Positions 1 through 8,653 of a stretch of DNA of 64,000 nucleotides are shown one piece after another. Source of the stretch: Bradyrhizobium tropiciagri (GTDB taxonomy: Bacteria; Pseudomonadota; Alphaproteobacteria; Rhizobiales; Xanthobacteraceae); the NCBI RefSeq assembly GCF_018130545.1, contig NZ_JAFCKF010000005.1, positions 682,001 through 746,000 on the forward strand, read 5' to 3'. The translations under genes and the position numbers were made by a program. Positions within the stretch are counted from its first letter, which is position 1. Each line of letters starts with the position of its first letter. The notes below the pieces were generated by a model, which made no database searches, was not told the origin of the DNA, and worked only from the letters and a program-made list of their open reading frames with translations.

Positions 1-478
1 GCAGCGAGCGCAGGAAGGCGAGATGGGCCGGCGGCATCTGGCGGACCAATTGCTGGGCCAGCGCCCGCCGCTCCGCGGCGTCGGGATTGGGCGAGGGGGA
101 GAGCCCGTAGGACATCAGCGTTTGCAGGCCGCCGAACTGCCGCCACTGCGCCAGCACGTCGGGATTGACGAGAAACTCCAGCAGGCACGCTTCGTGATTG
201 CCGAGCAGGCAGATCATGCTGCGGGTGCGGCGGCGTTGCTCGAGCATGGCGATCACATCGCGCGAATCCGGTCCGCGATCGATGTAGTCGCCGAGAAACA
301 CCTGGACCGGCCGCGCCGGTCGCGACTTGCGGATATCGGCATCGATGCGTGCGCAGATCTCGTGCAGCAGATCGGCATGGCCGTGGACATCGCCGACGGC
401 GTAGATGCAGCTCTCATCGCCCTCGTCATGGTCGAGGTCGCCGGTCTGGCCGACAAGACGCCGGAGGAGGCTGCGCAT
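1..478 (-). CDS. PPP-family metallophosphoesterase (C-terminus outside window)
   Basis: The minus strand reads an open frame from an ATG at 478 that runs off the left edge, so the C-terminus is missing. The three signature metal-binding motifs of serine/threonine-type PPP phosphatases appear in order: GDVHGH (about residues 29-34), GDYIDRG (63-69) and GNHE (93-96). Members of this family use a dinuclear metal centre to hydrolyse phosphoesters, either phosphoprotein or small molecules. The start lies 8 bp beyond the stop of the upstream membrane-protein gene, so the two are probably co-transcribed. Its substrate cannot be told from sequence. A role reversing phosphorylation by the BY-kinase 6 kb away is possible but only inferred. 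Confidence 0.88.
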   Translation of the reverse strand, partial: MRSLLRRLVGQTGDLDHDEGDESCIYAVGDVHGHADLLHEICARIDADIRKSRPARPVQVFLGDYIDRGPDSRDVIAMLEQRRRTRSMICLLGNHEACLLEFLVNPDVLAQWRQFGGLQTLMSYGLSPSPNPDAAERRALAQQLVRQMPPAHLAFLRSL

Positions 479-485
479 CTGCCGT

Positions 486-1781
486 CTAACCCGCCTGCAG
501 CCGTGGACGGCTGATGCGCTGGGCCAGTCCTGTTCCGATCACGGCTCCCAACACGATCACTCCGGGCAGCGCCGGCAATTCCGGCAAGGTGAAGACGGCA
601 AGCGCCAGTGTCAGCAACACGGCCGCGGCCGCCGCGGAATAAGACCAGTCACGGCCGCGATTGCGTGCGCCGACCGTGAATGCCGCGATGCCTGCGACCG
701 TAACCGCGAGTAACGTCCAGAACATGGCGGAACCGAACTGCGCGATCAAGGCGGCCGCGCTGGTCGCGACCACCGGCCGCGTGGTTGCGCCTTGCCAGTC
801 CATGTAGGTCGAGGCCAGCATTGCCGTGGTGCCGGCGCCGCTGCCGAGCGCGGGCAGGTCGGCGAGCAGGTTATGGGTCGATTGCACGAGCTCGGCCGGC
901 GCATCGGCGAAGGCGATGGCAAGCGGGACATCCGGATGACGGTTGGCGACCGCCGTCGCCAGCGCGATCAGCGCGATCGCCGCCGCCGCAGCAGCGCTGC
1001 TCCAGCGATGCAGATGAAGTTTTCGCGCGGCGAACGTCATCAGCACGAGCGCGATGCCCGCAGCGAGCGCGATCGCGGCGCCGCGACGCCCATACCAGCA
1101 GGCGCAGATGGCGCACAACAGCGCGCTCGTGGCAAAGAGCCGGCGCAACTGCGCCAACCGCGCCTGCGTGCGGTTATCGCCGTGCCCGCCGCCGCCATCG
1201 AGCGCGCGCGCCAGGCTGAACGGGACGCCTGTGAGAACGATCAGCAGGAAGCCGTTCGCCGTCTCATCGCGCGCAGCGCTGGCCGCGCCCAGCCACGTCT
1301 TGAGCGGATCGCTGTTCGATAGCAGGATGAGCCCCGCAACCGCCGCCGTCGCGGCAACGCTGCGGGCCACCCTGTCGGCGCGGCGGGCATCGATCGCGAT
1401 CGCCACGGCGGTGATCATCACTGACAGAAATGAAAGCCAGACCAGCAGCGCGCCAAGGCTTGCGCCGGTATCGATCGTGATGCTGCCGGTCTGCGATACG
1501 CCGAGCGTTTCGCCGGCGAACTTCCACACCGGATTTGCCAGCGCCGGCAGCGGCAGCATCTGGAGGACGATCCAGAGCATCGGTACCAGCGCTGCAGCAA
1601 TTGCGGGGCCGGCGACCGATTTCAGGAACGACAATTCACCGGGACGGATCGCCGTCAGGCTTGCCAGCAGTCCGAGCGACGTTGTGGCACCGACCAGACC
1701 GGTGGCAAGCGATCCGTCGATCAAGCCAAACGGAATCGACGCGCCGATCAGGATGCAGATGAAAGTCGTGACGTTCCACAC
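486..1781 (-). CDS. polytopic membrane protein, O-antigen polymerase/ligase-like
   Basis: This 431-residue protein is almost entirely hydrophobic, with roughly ten likely membrane spans and a positively charged loop near residue 200. An 'LQMLPLP' stretch near residue 75 and the overall layout resemble Wzy/WaaL-type proteins. The family's typical C-terminal 'HPWLGxGxG' motif is not clear, so the assignment is tentative. The start is a GTG without a good ribosome binding site, and an internal start is possible. It sits directly upstream of the phosphatase gene in the same orientation and faces away from the main export operon. It could also be a generic membrane protein of unknown function. Confidence 0.7.
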   Translation of the reverse strand: MWNVTTFICILIGASIPFGLIDGSLATGLVGATTSLGLLASLTAIRPGELSFLKSVAGPAIAAALVPMLWIVLQMLPLPALANPVWKFAGETLGVSQTGSITIDTGASLGALLVWLSFLSVMITAVAIAIDARRADRVARSVAATAAVAGLILLSNSDPLKTWLGAASAARDETANGFLLIVLTGVPFSLARALDGGGGHGDNRTQARLAQLRRLFATSALLCAICACWYGRRGAAIALAAGIALVLMTFAARKLHLHRWSSAAAAAAIALIALATAVANRHPDVPLAIAFADAPAELVQSTHNLLADLPALGSGAGTTAMLASTYMDWQGATTRPVVATSAAALIAQFGSAMFWTLLAVTVAGIAAFTVGARNRGRDWSYSAAAAAVLLTLALAVFTLPELPALPGVIVLGAVIGTGLAQRISRPRLQAG

Positions 1782-1906
1782 GAGAGGGGCGAGTCCTGAG
1801 GAGGAGGATCCTGCGGAGGATGAGAACGCGAGGCAGCGGGATGCCCCGGGCTCGCCGCGAGGTCAATGGGAATCGGGCGCGCCAAATCAGGCAGTGTTAT
1901 GCGGCG

Positions 1907-2170
1907 CTATTGCGGGCGGCGCAGGGCGAGCAGCGGCGTCGGGCTGCGGAACCAGCGCGACCAGACCAGCGGCGCGAAGCTGCTTGCGAGATAGCCGCCT
2001 TGCAGCGCCACCATCGCGATGACCATGCACAACAGGGGTTGCGACCACGCGCCGCCGATCACGACGAGCAGCGCGAGCTCCGCAAGCGCCACCGGCGCCA
2101 GCACCAGACAGTGCTGGCGTAGCCCGAGCACGGCGCCGCCGATCAAATTGCCGAGGAAAACAAATAACAT
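1907..2170 (-). CDS. small integral membrane protein
   Basis: This 87-residue frame encodes a protein with two or three hydrophobic segments (residues about 1-20, 25-45 and 45-60) and a basic C-terminus rich in Arg and Pro. I place the start at the ATG at 2170, because an AGGG sits 7 bases upstream. An in-frame ATG at 2191 would add seven residues but has poor spacing. It has no recognisable enzyme motif. Its position between two envelope genes on the same strand suggests a minor accessory role in the surface polysaccharide locus. I do not recognise the family. Confidence 0.6.
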   Translation of the reverse strand: MLFVFLGNLIGGAVLGLRQHCLVLAPVALAELALLVVIGGAWSQPLLCMVIAMVALQGGYLASSFAPLVWSRWFRSPTPLLALRRPQ

Positions 2171-2279
2171 AACCAAACCCTGCGCCCGCATCCTAGCGAG
2201 CCGGGTGCTAAGCCGGGGTTAATCCGGTGCTCGGAAATCCGCCGAATGCGGCGCCGGCAGGCGTCGCATGCCGGCAGTT

Positions 2280-2297
2280 ATGTTATTCGATTAACAT
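2280..2297. promoter_or_regulatory. ATGTTA-N6-TAACAT dyad
   Basis: Perfect six-base inverted arms (ATGTTA and TAACAT) flank a six-base spacer. The element ends at the base before the stop codon of the small Cys-rich protein gene. Its arms match the AT-rich element that recurs in other gaps of this window, so it may be a protein-binding site. It is not followed by a T-run, so it does not look like a terminator. Confidence 0.35.
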
Positions 2298-2594
2298 TCA
2301 GAACGGACGCAAGTCGCCATAGCTATAGGCCGCCCAATAGTCGCGGCCGCCATACGGTCCGTAGGCGCCATAGAGCGGGGCGCACGAATACCGGTCCGGA
2401 CAGCCATGCCAGCACACCCGCTTCCACTGGCAAACATCGCCGTGACAATATTGCAGCCGCTGGCAATTGCCGCTGACCCGCTCGACGGCGCGCGGGGCTT
2501 TATAGACGCCTAGTTCGGCGGCAAAAACGCCTGAGCCGCCAAGCAGGAAGGCGGCCGCTCCCAAGGCAATCATTAGGGACTTCATGCGGGCCAT
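2298..2594 (-). CDS. small exported cysteine-rich protein
   Basis: The 98-residue product starts with a clear Sec signal peptide (charged MARMK, hydrophobic core, likely cleavage after VFA-A near residue 26). The mature part has six cysteines between residues about 44 and 72 and a C-terminus rich in Gly and Tyr, so it is likely disulphide-bonded in the periplasm or outside the cell. GAGGG lies four to five bases upstream of the ATG. The family is unknown to me. Short Cys-rich exported proteins of this kind are common in Bradyrhizobium. It is divergent from the export lipoprotein gene. Confidence 0.7.
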   Translation of the reverse strand: MARMKSLMIALGAAAFLLGGSGVFAAELGVYKAPRAVERVSGNCQRLQYCHGDVCQWKRVCWHGCPDRYSCAPLYGAYGPYGGRDYWAAYSYGDLRPF

Positions 2595-2820
2595 CGAACC
2601 CTCAATCGGTTAACACAAACTATCTCATTCACAGATAACTGGAACGTCACACGAAATCAAAGCCGGAGTGATGTCGCGCCGGGTCTTTGTTGTACGGCGG
2701 TGCGCCGGTGTCGCCGAATTGCCGCACCTTGCTAACATTATTTATCAATTGCACTGCAATATATCACGGAACCTTGTGATTGTGATAATCGGCGTGTTAC
2801 GGCACGGCCGGAGTATTTGA

Positions 2821-4005
2821 ATGTCGCGTGCGAATTTCATTCGGGTGATGTTATTGCTTGCGGCCGCCTGCTGGGTCGGCGGTTGCCATTACATGCCGAC
2901 CAACGGTCCGACCAGCTCTGATGTCCTTGCCGGCCAGAAGGACGCGGAAAGCCTGCCCTATGCGATGGTGAAGATCACGCCGCAGGTCGAGAACGTGCTG
3001 GCGTCGTTCGCGCCGCAACTCGCCGGCGGCATTCAGGGCCCGCCACCCAAGGACATCCATTTCGGTATCGGCGACGTCGTCAGCGTCACGATCTTCGAAG
3101 CCGCCGCCGGCGGTCTGTTCATTCCGGTCGAGGCCGGCGTGCGTCCCGGCAACTACATCACACTGCCGAACCAGAACGTCGATACCGACGGCAACATCTC
3201 GGTGCCTTATGCCGGCGCGATCCGCGCCAAGAACCGCACCCCGGCCGAAGTGCAGCGCTCGATCGTCGATGCTCTGAAGAATCGCGCGATCGAGCCGCAG
3301 GCCGTGGTCGCCCTGATCGAGCAGCGCACCTCGCTGATCTCCGTGCTCGGCGAGGTCAATACGCCGAACCGCTTCCCCGCCAACGCCGCAGGCGAGCGTG
3401 TGCTCGATTCGATCACGCGCGCCGGCGGCCCGAAAGGGCAGGGTTTCGACACCTGGGTGATGCTGGAGCGTGACGGCAAGCGCACCACCGTGCCGTTCGG
3501 CCAGTTGGTCTACGAGCCCAAGAGCAACATCTACGCGCATCCCGGCGACACCATCTATGTCTACCGCGAGCCGCAGACCTTCGTCGCCTTCGGCGCCTCG
3601 GGCGCGCAGGGTCAATTCAATTTCGAAGCCTGGCGCATCTCGCTCGCCGAAGCGGTCGCCAAGGCGGGCGGCCTGAACGATTCCTCGGCCGATCCGGCCT
3701 CGGTGTTCGTCTATCGCGGCGAGCTGCCGGAAGTCGCCGCCAAGCTCGGCATCGACGTCAGCAAATATTCAGGGCCGATCATCCCGGTCGTCTACAACAT
3801 CAATTTCCGCGATCCGGCCGGCTATTTCCTGGCCACGCGTTTCCAGTTGCGCAACAAGGACGTGCTCTATGCGTCGAACGCGACCTCGGTCGAGGACGCC
3901 AAGCTGATGCAGCAGATCCGCCTCGTCACCGCAACGGTGAACGATCCGATCGTGGCCGCCTACAACGCAACCTTACTTCGTAATTCGATCAAGCTTGCGC
4001 CCTGA
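2821..4005 (+). CDS. outer-membrane polysaccharide export lipoprotein (OPX/Wza-like)
   Basis: The 394-residue product has a lipoprotein signal with lipobox VGGC (acylated Cys at about residue 22). A polysaccharide-export domain begins near residue 78 (GIGDVVSVTIFE) and is followed by SLBB-type segments, the first starting with 'ISVLGEVNTP' near residue 175. Proteins of this family form the outer-membrane channel for capsule or exopolysaccharide and work with a Wzc-type co-polymerase, which is encoded 2.4 kb downstream. A good ribosome site (GGAG, about 7 bases) precedes the ATG. It is the first gene of the assembly operon, behind a 226-bp AT-rich leader carrying a TAACATTA element at 2733. 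Confidence 0.93.
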   Translation: MSRANFIRVMLLLAAACWVGGCHYMPTNGPTSSDVLAGQKDAESLPYAMVKITPQVENVLASFAPQLAGGIQGPPPKDIHFGIGDVVSVTIFEAAAGGLFIPVEAGVRPGNYITLPNQNVDTDGNISVPYAGAIRAKNRTPAEVQRSIVDALKNRAIEPQAVVALIEQRTSLISVLGEVNTPNRFPANAAGERVLDSITRAGGPKGQGFDTWVMLERDGKRTTVPFGQLVYEPKSNIYAHPGDTIYVYREPQTFVAFGASGAQGQFNFEAWRISLAEAVAKAGGLNDSSADPASVFVYRGELPEVAAKLGIDVSKYSGPIIPVVYNINFRDPAGYFLATRFQLRNKDVLYASNATSVEDAKLMQQIRLVTATVNDPIVAAYNATLLRNSIKLAP

Positions 4006-4017
4006 TATTGGGGCGTG

Positions 4018-4034
4018 AGCCGGCCCGGCCGGCT
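4018..4034 (+). promoter_or_regulatory. GC hairpin immediately before the wzy-like start
   Basis: The arms AGCCGGCC and GGCCGGCT are perfectly complementary around a single central base and end two bases before the ATG at 4037. If formed in the mRNA, the hairpin would cover the position where a ribosome binding site should be. It could dampen translation of the polymerase gene relative to the export lipoprotein. There is no T-run, so termination is less likely. Confidence 0.35.
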
Positions 4035-4036
4035 TC

Positions 4037-5491
4037 ATGACACGTCTACGATTACCTTCCGCCGCGGGCGAGATGACGGCGTTGCCGCGGCCGGTGCGCT
4101 GGTCGTCGTGGCTGTTCTGCGCCGTCGTTGCGCTGGCGCCGTTGCCGCTCGGCTCGGTCGGGGCCGTCGCACCCGCGATCTGGTCGATCCTGCTCGGGAT
4201 CGCACTGCTCGGGGTGCTGCCGATGCGCCTGCGCGGCAGCCAGCTCGCGATCCTCGCGGTGACGGCGCTGTTGACGGCGCTCGCCGTGCTGGTGCTGCAC
4301 GAGCAATCGGCGCTCCGGCCCTGGCTCGGCGCAGCGCCGAACGAGCTGTGGGCGGAGGCCGGCAAATTGCTGCCCGCCGAGCTACCGCCGGTCGTGACGA
4401 TCGCAACCAATCTGCCGTTTTATTCCGCTGGCCTCGGGATCGTCTGCCTGCTTGCCTTTGCCATCGGCGTCGTGCTCGGAGCCAATCGCATCCTTGCGCG
4501 CGGGCTATTGCGGGCGGTGGCGCTCGCGGGCCTTGCCTATGCGATCTGCGGCATCGTCACGTTCGCGATCGATCCGACCCGGATCTATCTGCTGCACGAG
4601 AAGCAGGCGCAGCTGGAGTGGCTGACCTCGCCGTTCGTCAACCGCAACACCGCTGCCATCTATTATGGTTGTTGTGCCCTGATCTGGCTGCTGTTCTGCT
4701 GCGAGCTGATCGAGCGGCATTGGCCGTCGCGGCGGGCGAGCCTGCCGCGCCTATTGGCGCGCTTCGACAGGCCGGCGCGGCGCCGGCTCGCCGGCCATGC
4801 GTTCGGCTGGCTCATTTGCCTGATTGCAATGTTTCTGACCGGATCACGCGGCGGGGTCGCGATCTCGCTGCTGGCTGCCGTCGTCGCGGCCGCGCTCCTG
4901 TTTCGCAAGCGGATGCCGCGCCGCTACGGTCTGATCGTGGCGCTCGGCATCGGCAGCCTGGTCGCACTCGCTTTGCTGCAATTGCTCGGCGGTGGCGTCG
5001 GCGCGCGCTTCAGCACGATGGGCCTGTCGGACGAGGGACGGTTCTCCACGTATCGTGCGACGTTACGGATGATCTGGGACCATCCCTGGCTCGGCGACGG
5101 GTTCGGATCCTTCGAATGGGTTTATCCGGCCTATCGCACCGACGACATCTCGCTGCGCGGGACCTGGAACCGGGCGCACAACAGTTGGCTCGAGCTCGTG
5201 TCCGACGGCGGAATGTTAATGGCCGGCGCTGTCATGATCGCGCTGCTCGCAGCGTTCGGCGTGCTCGCGCATGGCGTGCGGACCCGCCGCCGCGACGTCA
5301 TCGTACCGCTTGCGGCGCTGTGCGCATCGGCTGCCGGCGCGCTGCATTCGATGATCGATTTCTCGCTCCAGATCACCGGCTATGTCGTTGTTATCGCCGC
5401 CTTGCTTGGGGCGGGCCTGTCACAATCCTTCCGCTCCAGCAGTGCCCGCGGCGACCGTGACGGCAATGTTACGGCCGGGGCGGCCAGTTAA
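4037..5491 (+). CDS. O-antigen polymerase/ligase family membrane protein (Wzy-like)
   Basis: This 484-residue polytopic protein shows the two hallmarks of the Wzy_C/O-antigen ligase family. One is an 'LTGSRGG' loop near residue 265. The other is a large periplasmic loop with 'TYRATLRMIWDHPWLGDGFGSFE' character around residues 337-360 (quoted loosely). Such proteins join polyprenyl-linked repeat units in the periplasm, or ligate polymer to lipid. Genetic linkage to the export lipoprotein and co-polymerase favours a polymerase. No Shine-Dalgarno is evident at the ATG, which is overlain by a hairpin. An in-frame ATG at 4073 is an alternative start. It is one of three polymerase/ligase-like proteins in the window. 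Confidence 0.88.
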   Translation: MTRLRLPSAAGEMTALPRPVRWSSWLFCAVVALAPLPLGSVGAVAPAIWSILLGIALLGVLPMRLRGSQLAILAVTALLTALAVLVLHEQSALRPWLGAAPNELWAEAGKLLPAELPPVVTIATNLPFYSAGLGIVCLLAFAIGVVLGANRILARGLLRAVALAGLAYAICGIVTFAIDPTRIYLLHEKQAQLEWLTSPFVNRNTAAIYYGCCALIWLLFCCELIERHWPSRRASLPRLLARFDRPARRRLAGHAFGWLICLIAMFLTGSRGGVAISLLAAVVAAALLFRKRMPRRYGLIVALGIGSLVALALLQLLGGGVGARFSTMGLSDEGRFSTYRATLRMIWDHPWLGDGFGSFEWVYPAYRTDDISLRGTWNRAHNSWLELVSDGGMLMAGAVMIALLAAFGVLAHGVRTRRRDVIVPLAALCASAAGALHSMIDFSLQITGYVVVIAALLGAGLSQSFRSSSARGDRDGNVTAGAAS

Positions 5492-5608
5492 CGTTGATTT
5501 CCGCGCGGCGCGCCGGGCGCGCCGGGCGCGCTGCCGGGCCGGGGTTTTAATTGGCGCGATAACTCTGGCTATGCTAACGAACTGTTAGTATTCGTTAGGG
5601 AGATAGCT

Positions 5609-6250
5609 GTGTTCACATTTGAGCGATCCGGCGGCTTTTCCGCCTCGCGCCTTGGGGTTTTTGTGATGTTGGCGTTCGCTGCGCCCGGCGGCGCTGCGAT
5701 GGCGCAAACCTCAGGCGGGCTGGTCCAGCTCTCCCAGGCGGTCACGAACTTCAAGGCCAATCCGGAGCAGTTGCTGAGCCAGTTTCCGAATGCGGGCGTG
5801 GAATTGACCTCGCGGGCGCGCGACTTCGCCCTCAACGATCCGACTGCGCTCGATCCGCTGATCGCGCTGCTTGCCAAGGCAAGCAAGGACCAGAAGACGG
5901 CGATCGCCGCTGGTCTCGCCCAGGCCGCGCGCATCGTGGTGCGCAGCAACCAATCCTACGCGACGCGCATCCAGCAGGCGATCGCCGACACCAAGGACCT
6001 CGACACTGTGATGGCGTTTGCCGCAGCGTCGGGTGATACCGGCACCGCCGCGACCGGTGCCGGCGGCGCGGGCAGCGCCGGCGCATCCGGCGGCCAGACC
6101 AGCGCGATCGGCGCCAATGGCGCCAATGGCGGCGCGCTCGAGGCCATCAACGGCAACAGCGTGAACACCGGCATCTTCAGCTTCACCTCGTCGGTCAGCA
6201 GCTCGGGCACGGGCACCGGCACCACCCTCATTACAACAGTGACTCCCTGA
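5609..6250 (+). CDS. exported low-complexity protein between polymerase and co-polymerase
   Basis: This 213-residue product starts at a GTG six bases after AGGGAG. It has a long signal peptide ending AMAQ-T near residue 33. Residues about 40-130 look helical and repeat-like, and the remainder is Gly/Ala/Ser/Thr-rich low complexity ending in alternating Thr, Val and Gly. No family is recognised. Its position between the wzy-like and BY-kinase genes implies a role in polymer assembly or the envelope, for example as a periplasmic accessory. A TAAC/GTTA-rich stretch at 5572-5597 just upstream could carry its own promoter. Confidence 0.75.
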   Translation: MFTFERSGGFSASRLGVFVMLAFAAPGGAAMAQTSGGLVQLSQAVTNFKANPEQLLSQFPNAGVELTSRARDFALNDPTALDPLIALLAKASKDQKTAIAAGLAQAARIVVRSNQSYATRIQQAIADTKDLDTVMAFAAASGDTGTAATGAGGAGSAGASGGQTSAIGANGANGGALEAINGNSVNTGIFSFTSSVSSSGTGTGTTLITTVTP

Positions 6251-6379
6251 GCGGGCTTCCGGTTGCCAATGGAGAACTCTCTGCAGCAATGCGCTTCGAT
6301 GTCGGCGGCGGTACGTTTCCCGACGCTATTGGAGGGCGCGAAGGCAGGATCCATCCTGCCGGCGCGGCGATAGAACGAG

Positions 6380-8653
6380 ATGCTTCAGCGCAACCAGATT
6401 CCGTCGTCCGTCGATCTGAGAAATCGTCCGGCTGAACTGCCGTCGCTGGCGGAAACCTTCGACGCCTTCGTCACCTATTTGCTGCGGCAGTACTGGGTGA
6501 TCCTCGGCACCGCCGGGCTCTGCCTGTTCGGCGGCATCTGCTACCTGGCGACAGCGGCGCCGAGTTACACCGCGCTTGCCACGATGATCATCGACACGCG
6601 CAAACTCCAGGCGTTCCCGCAGCAGTCGCCGGTGAGCGAGGCTCCGGTCGATTCTGCAGCGGTCGAAAGCCAGGTCGAAATCCTGAAGTCGGAGAACGTG
6701 GCGCTCACGGTAATCCGCGACCTCAAGCTCAACGAGGATCCGGAATTCATCGGCTCCAAGGCCGGCGCGGCGGGAGCGGTGCTGGATTTCGTCACCGGCC
6801 TGTTCGCCGGTAGCGCGCCGCCCAACGAGTTCGACCGGACCCGGCGCGCGGTCCGCACCTTCCAGAAGCAGCTCGACGTCCGCCGCCGCGGCATGACCTA
6901 TGTAATCGAGGTCAGCTTCCGCTCGCTCGATCCCGAGCGCGCGGCGCAGATAGCCAACGCCGTCGCCGACGCCTACATCGTCGATCAGCTCGATTCCAAG
7001 TACCAGGCGACCCGCCGCGCGAGCGTCTGGTTGCAGGACCGCATCACAGAGCTGCGCACCCAGGCATCCAACGCCGAGCGCGCGGTGCTCGACTACAAGA
7101 AGACCAACAACATCGTCACCTCCAGCGGCAAGCTGCTCAACGAGCAGCAGCTCGGCGAGCTCAACACCCAGCTGCTGCACGCGAAGTCGCAGGTCACCGA
7201 CGCCAAGGCCAAGCTCGACCGCATCGACGCGGTGGTGAAGGGCGGCGTCCCCGATGCGGCGGTCGCCGATTCCCTGAACAACCAGGTCATCACCAAGCTG
7301 CGCTCGCAGTATCTCGAGCTTGCCAACCGCGAGGCCGACTGGTCGTCGCGTTATGGCTATAATCATCTGGCCGCGGTCAATCTGCGCAACCAGATGCGCG
7401 AGATCCAGTCGTCGATCATGGATGAGCTGAAGCGGCTCGCCGAAAGCTACAAGAGCGACTATGCGATCGCCCTGCAGCGCCAGAACGACATCGAGCGCGC
7501 CGTCAACGATTCGGTGTCGCAGTCGCAGTCCACCAACCAGGCGCAGGTCACGCTGCGCGAGCTCGAGAGCTCGGCACAGACCTATCGCTCGCTCTATGAC
7601 AATTTCCTGCAGCGCTACATGGAGAACGTGCAGCAGCAGTCGTTCCCGGTCAGCGAGGCGCGGGTGATCACCCGTGCCTCGCGTCCCCTGAGCAAGAGCC
7701 ATCCGCAGACCCTGGTCGTGCTCGCACTCTCGGCGCTCGGCGGCCTGATCGCCGGGCTCGGGTTCGGCGTGCTGCGCGACCTCTACGACCGGGTGTTCCG
7801 CACCGTCGAAATGGTCGAGACCATCCTCGACGCCGATTGCGTTGCGATCGTGCCCCGCGTCTCGCCGGGCCAGCTCAAGCCGCCGGTGGCCGGCCGCCCC
7901 AATTTGCCGGTCGGTCCGCGCACGATCCAGCGCAGCGACGAGGCGGTGCTGTGGGCAGCGATCGATGCGCCGTTCTCGCGATTCTCGGAAGCGATCCGCT
8001 CGATCAAGGTCAATGCCGACCTCAACGTCACCAAGCCGTCGAAGATCCTCGGCCTGACCTCGGCGCTGCCCAACGAGGGCAAATCGACGCTGGCCTTCGT
8101 GTTCGCGCAGCTGGTCGCCCAGAGCGGGGCACGCGTGCTGCTGATCGATTGCGACCTGCGCAATCCCTCGCTCAGCCGCAAGGTCGCCGCGACCGCCGAG
8201 CGCGGCATCCTCGACGTGCTGTCGAACAATGCGACATTGCAGGATGTGCTGTGGCGCGATTCGGAGACTGGCCTCGCCTTCCTGCCGGGCGCTACACGGT
8301 CGCGCATCGCGCATTCGCACGAGGTGCTGGCTTCCGACCAGATGAAGGATTTCATCGATGGGGTCCGCAGCCAGTATGATTACGTGATCGTCGATTTCCC
8401 GCCGCTGACGCCGGTGGTTGACGTCCGCATCACGGCGCACTTCGTCGATTCCTTCGTCTTCATCGTGGAATGGGGCAAGACCCAGGTGCAGGTGGTCGAG
8501 CGCGCGCTGCGCAGTGCGCGCGCGGTCAACGAGAACCTGCTCGGCGTCGTGCTCAACAAGGCCGACATCGCCGCGATGAGCCGCTACAGCGGCTATGGCG
8601 GCAAGAACTACTATTACAACTCGCACTATGGGCGTTATGGCTACACCGAGTGA
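6380..8653 (+). CDS. polysaccharide co-polymerase / bacterial tyrosine kinase (Wzc/ExoP-like)
   Basis: This 757-residue protein combines a Wzz-type chain-length domain with a cytoplasmic BY-kinase. Membrane spans lie near residues 38-60 and 444-465, with a long periplasmic coiled-coil segment between. The kinase part shows Walker A (LPNEGKST, about 563-571), Walker A' (LLIDCDLRNP, about 587-596) and Walker B (VIVDFPP, about 669-675). The C-terminal 20 residues contain eight or so tyrosines, matching the autophosphorylation cluster of this family. It is expected to bridge the inner-membrane polymerase and the outer-membrane exporter encoded just upstream, controlling chain length and export through cycles of phosphorylation. 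Confidence 0.95.
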   Translation: MLQRNQIPSSVDLRNRPAELPSLAETFDAFVTYLLRQYWVILGTAGLCLFGGICYLATAAPSYTALATMIIDTRKLQAFPQQSPVSEAPVDSAAVESQVEILKSENVALTVIRDLKLNEDPEFIGSKAGAAGAVLDFVTGLFAGSAPPNEFDRTRRAVRTFQKQLDVRRRGMTYVIEVSFRSLDPERAAQIANAVADAYIVDQLDSKYQATRRASVWLQDRITELRTQASNAERAVLDYKKTNNIVTSSGKLLNEQQLGELNTQLLHAKSQVTDAKAKLDRIDAVVKGGVPDAAVADSLNNQVITKLRSQYLELANREADWSSRYGYNHLAAVNLRNQMREIQSSIMDELKRLAESYKSDYAIALQRQNDIERAVNDSVSQSQSTNQAQVTLRELESSAQTYRSLYDNFLQRYMENVQQQSFPVSEARVITRASRPLSKSHPQTLVVLALSALGGLIAGLGFGVLRDLYDRVFRTVEMVETILDADCVAIVPRVSPGQLKPPVAGRPNLPVGPRTIQRSDEAVLWAAIDAPFSRFSEAIRSIKVNADLNVTKPSKILGLTSALPNEGKSTLAFVFAQLVAQSGARVLLIDCDLRNPSLSRKVAATAERGILDVLSNNATLQDVLWRDSETGLAFLPGATRSRIAHSHEVLASDQMKDFIDGVRSQYDYVIVDFPPLTPVVDVRITAHFVDSFVFIVEWGKTQVQVVERALRSARAVNENLLGVVLNKADIAAMSRYSGYGGKNYYYNSHYGRYGYTE

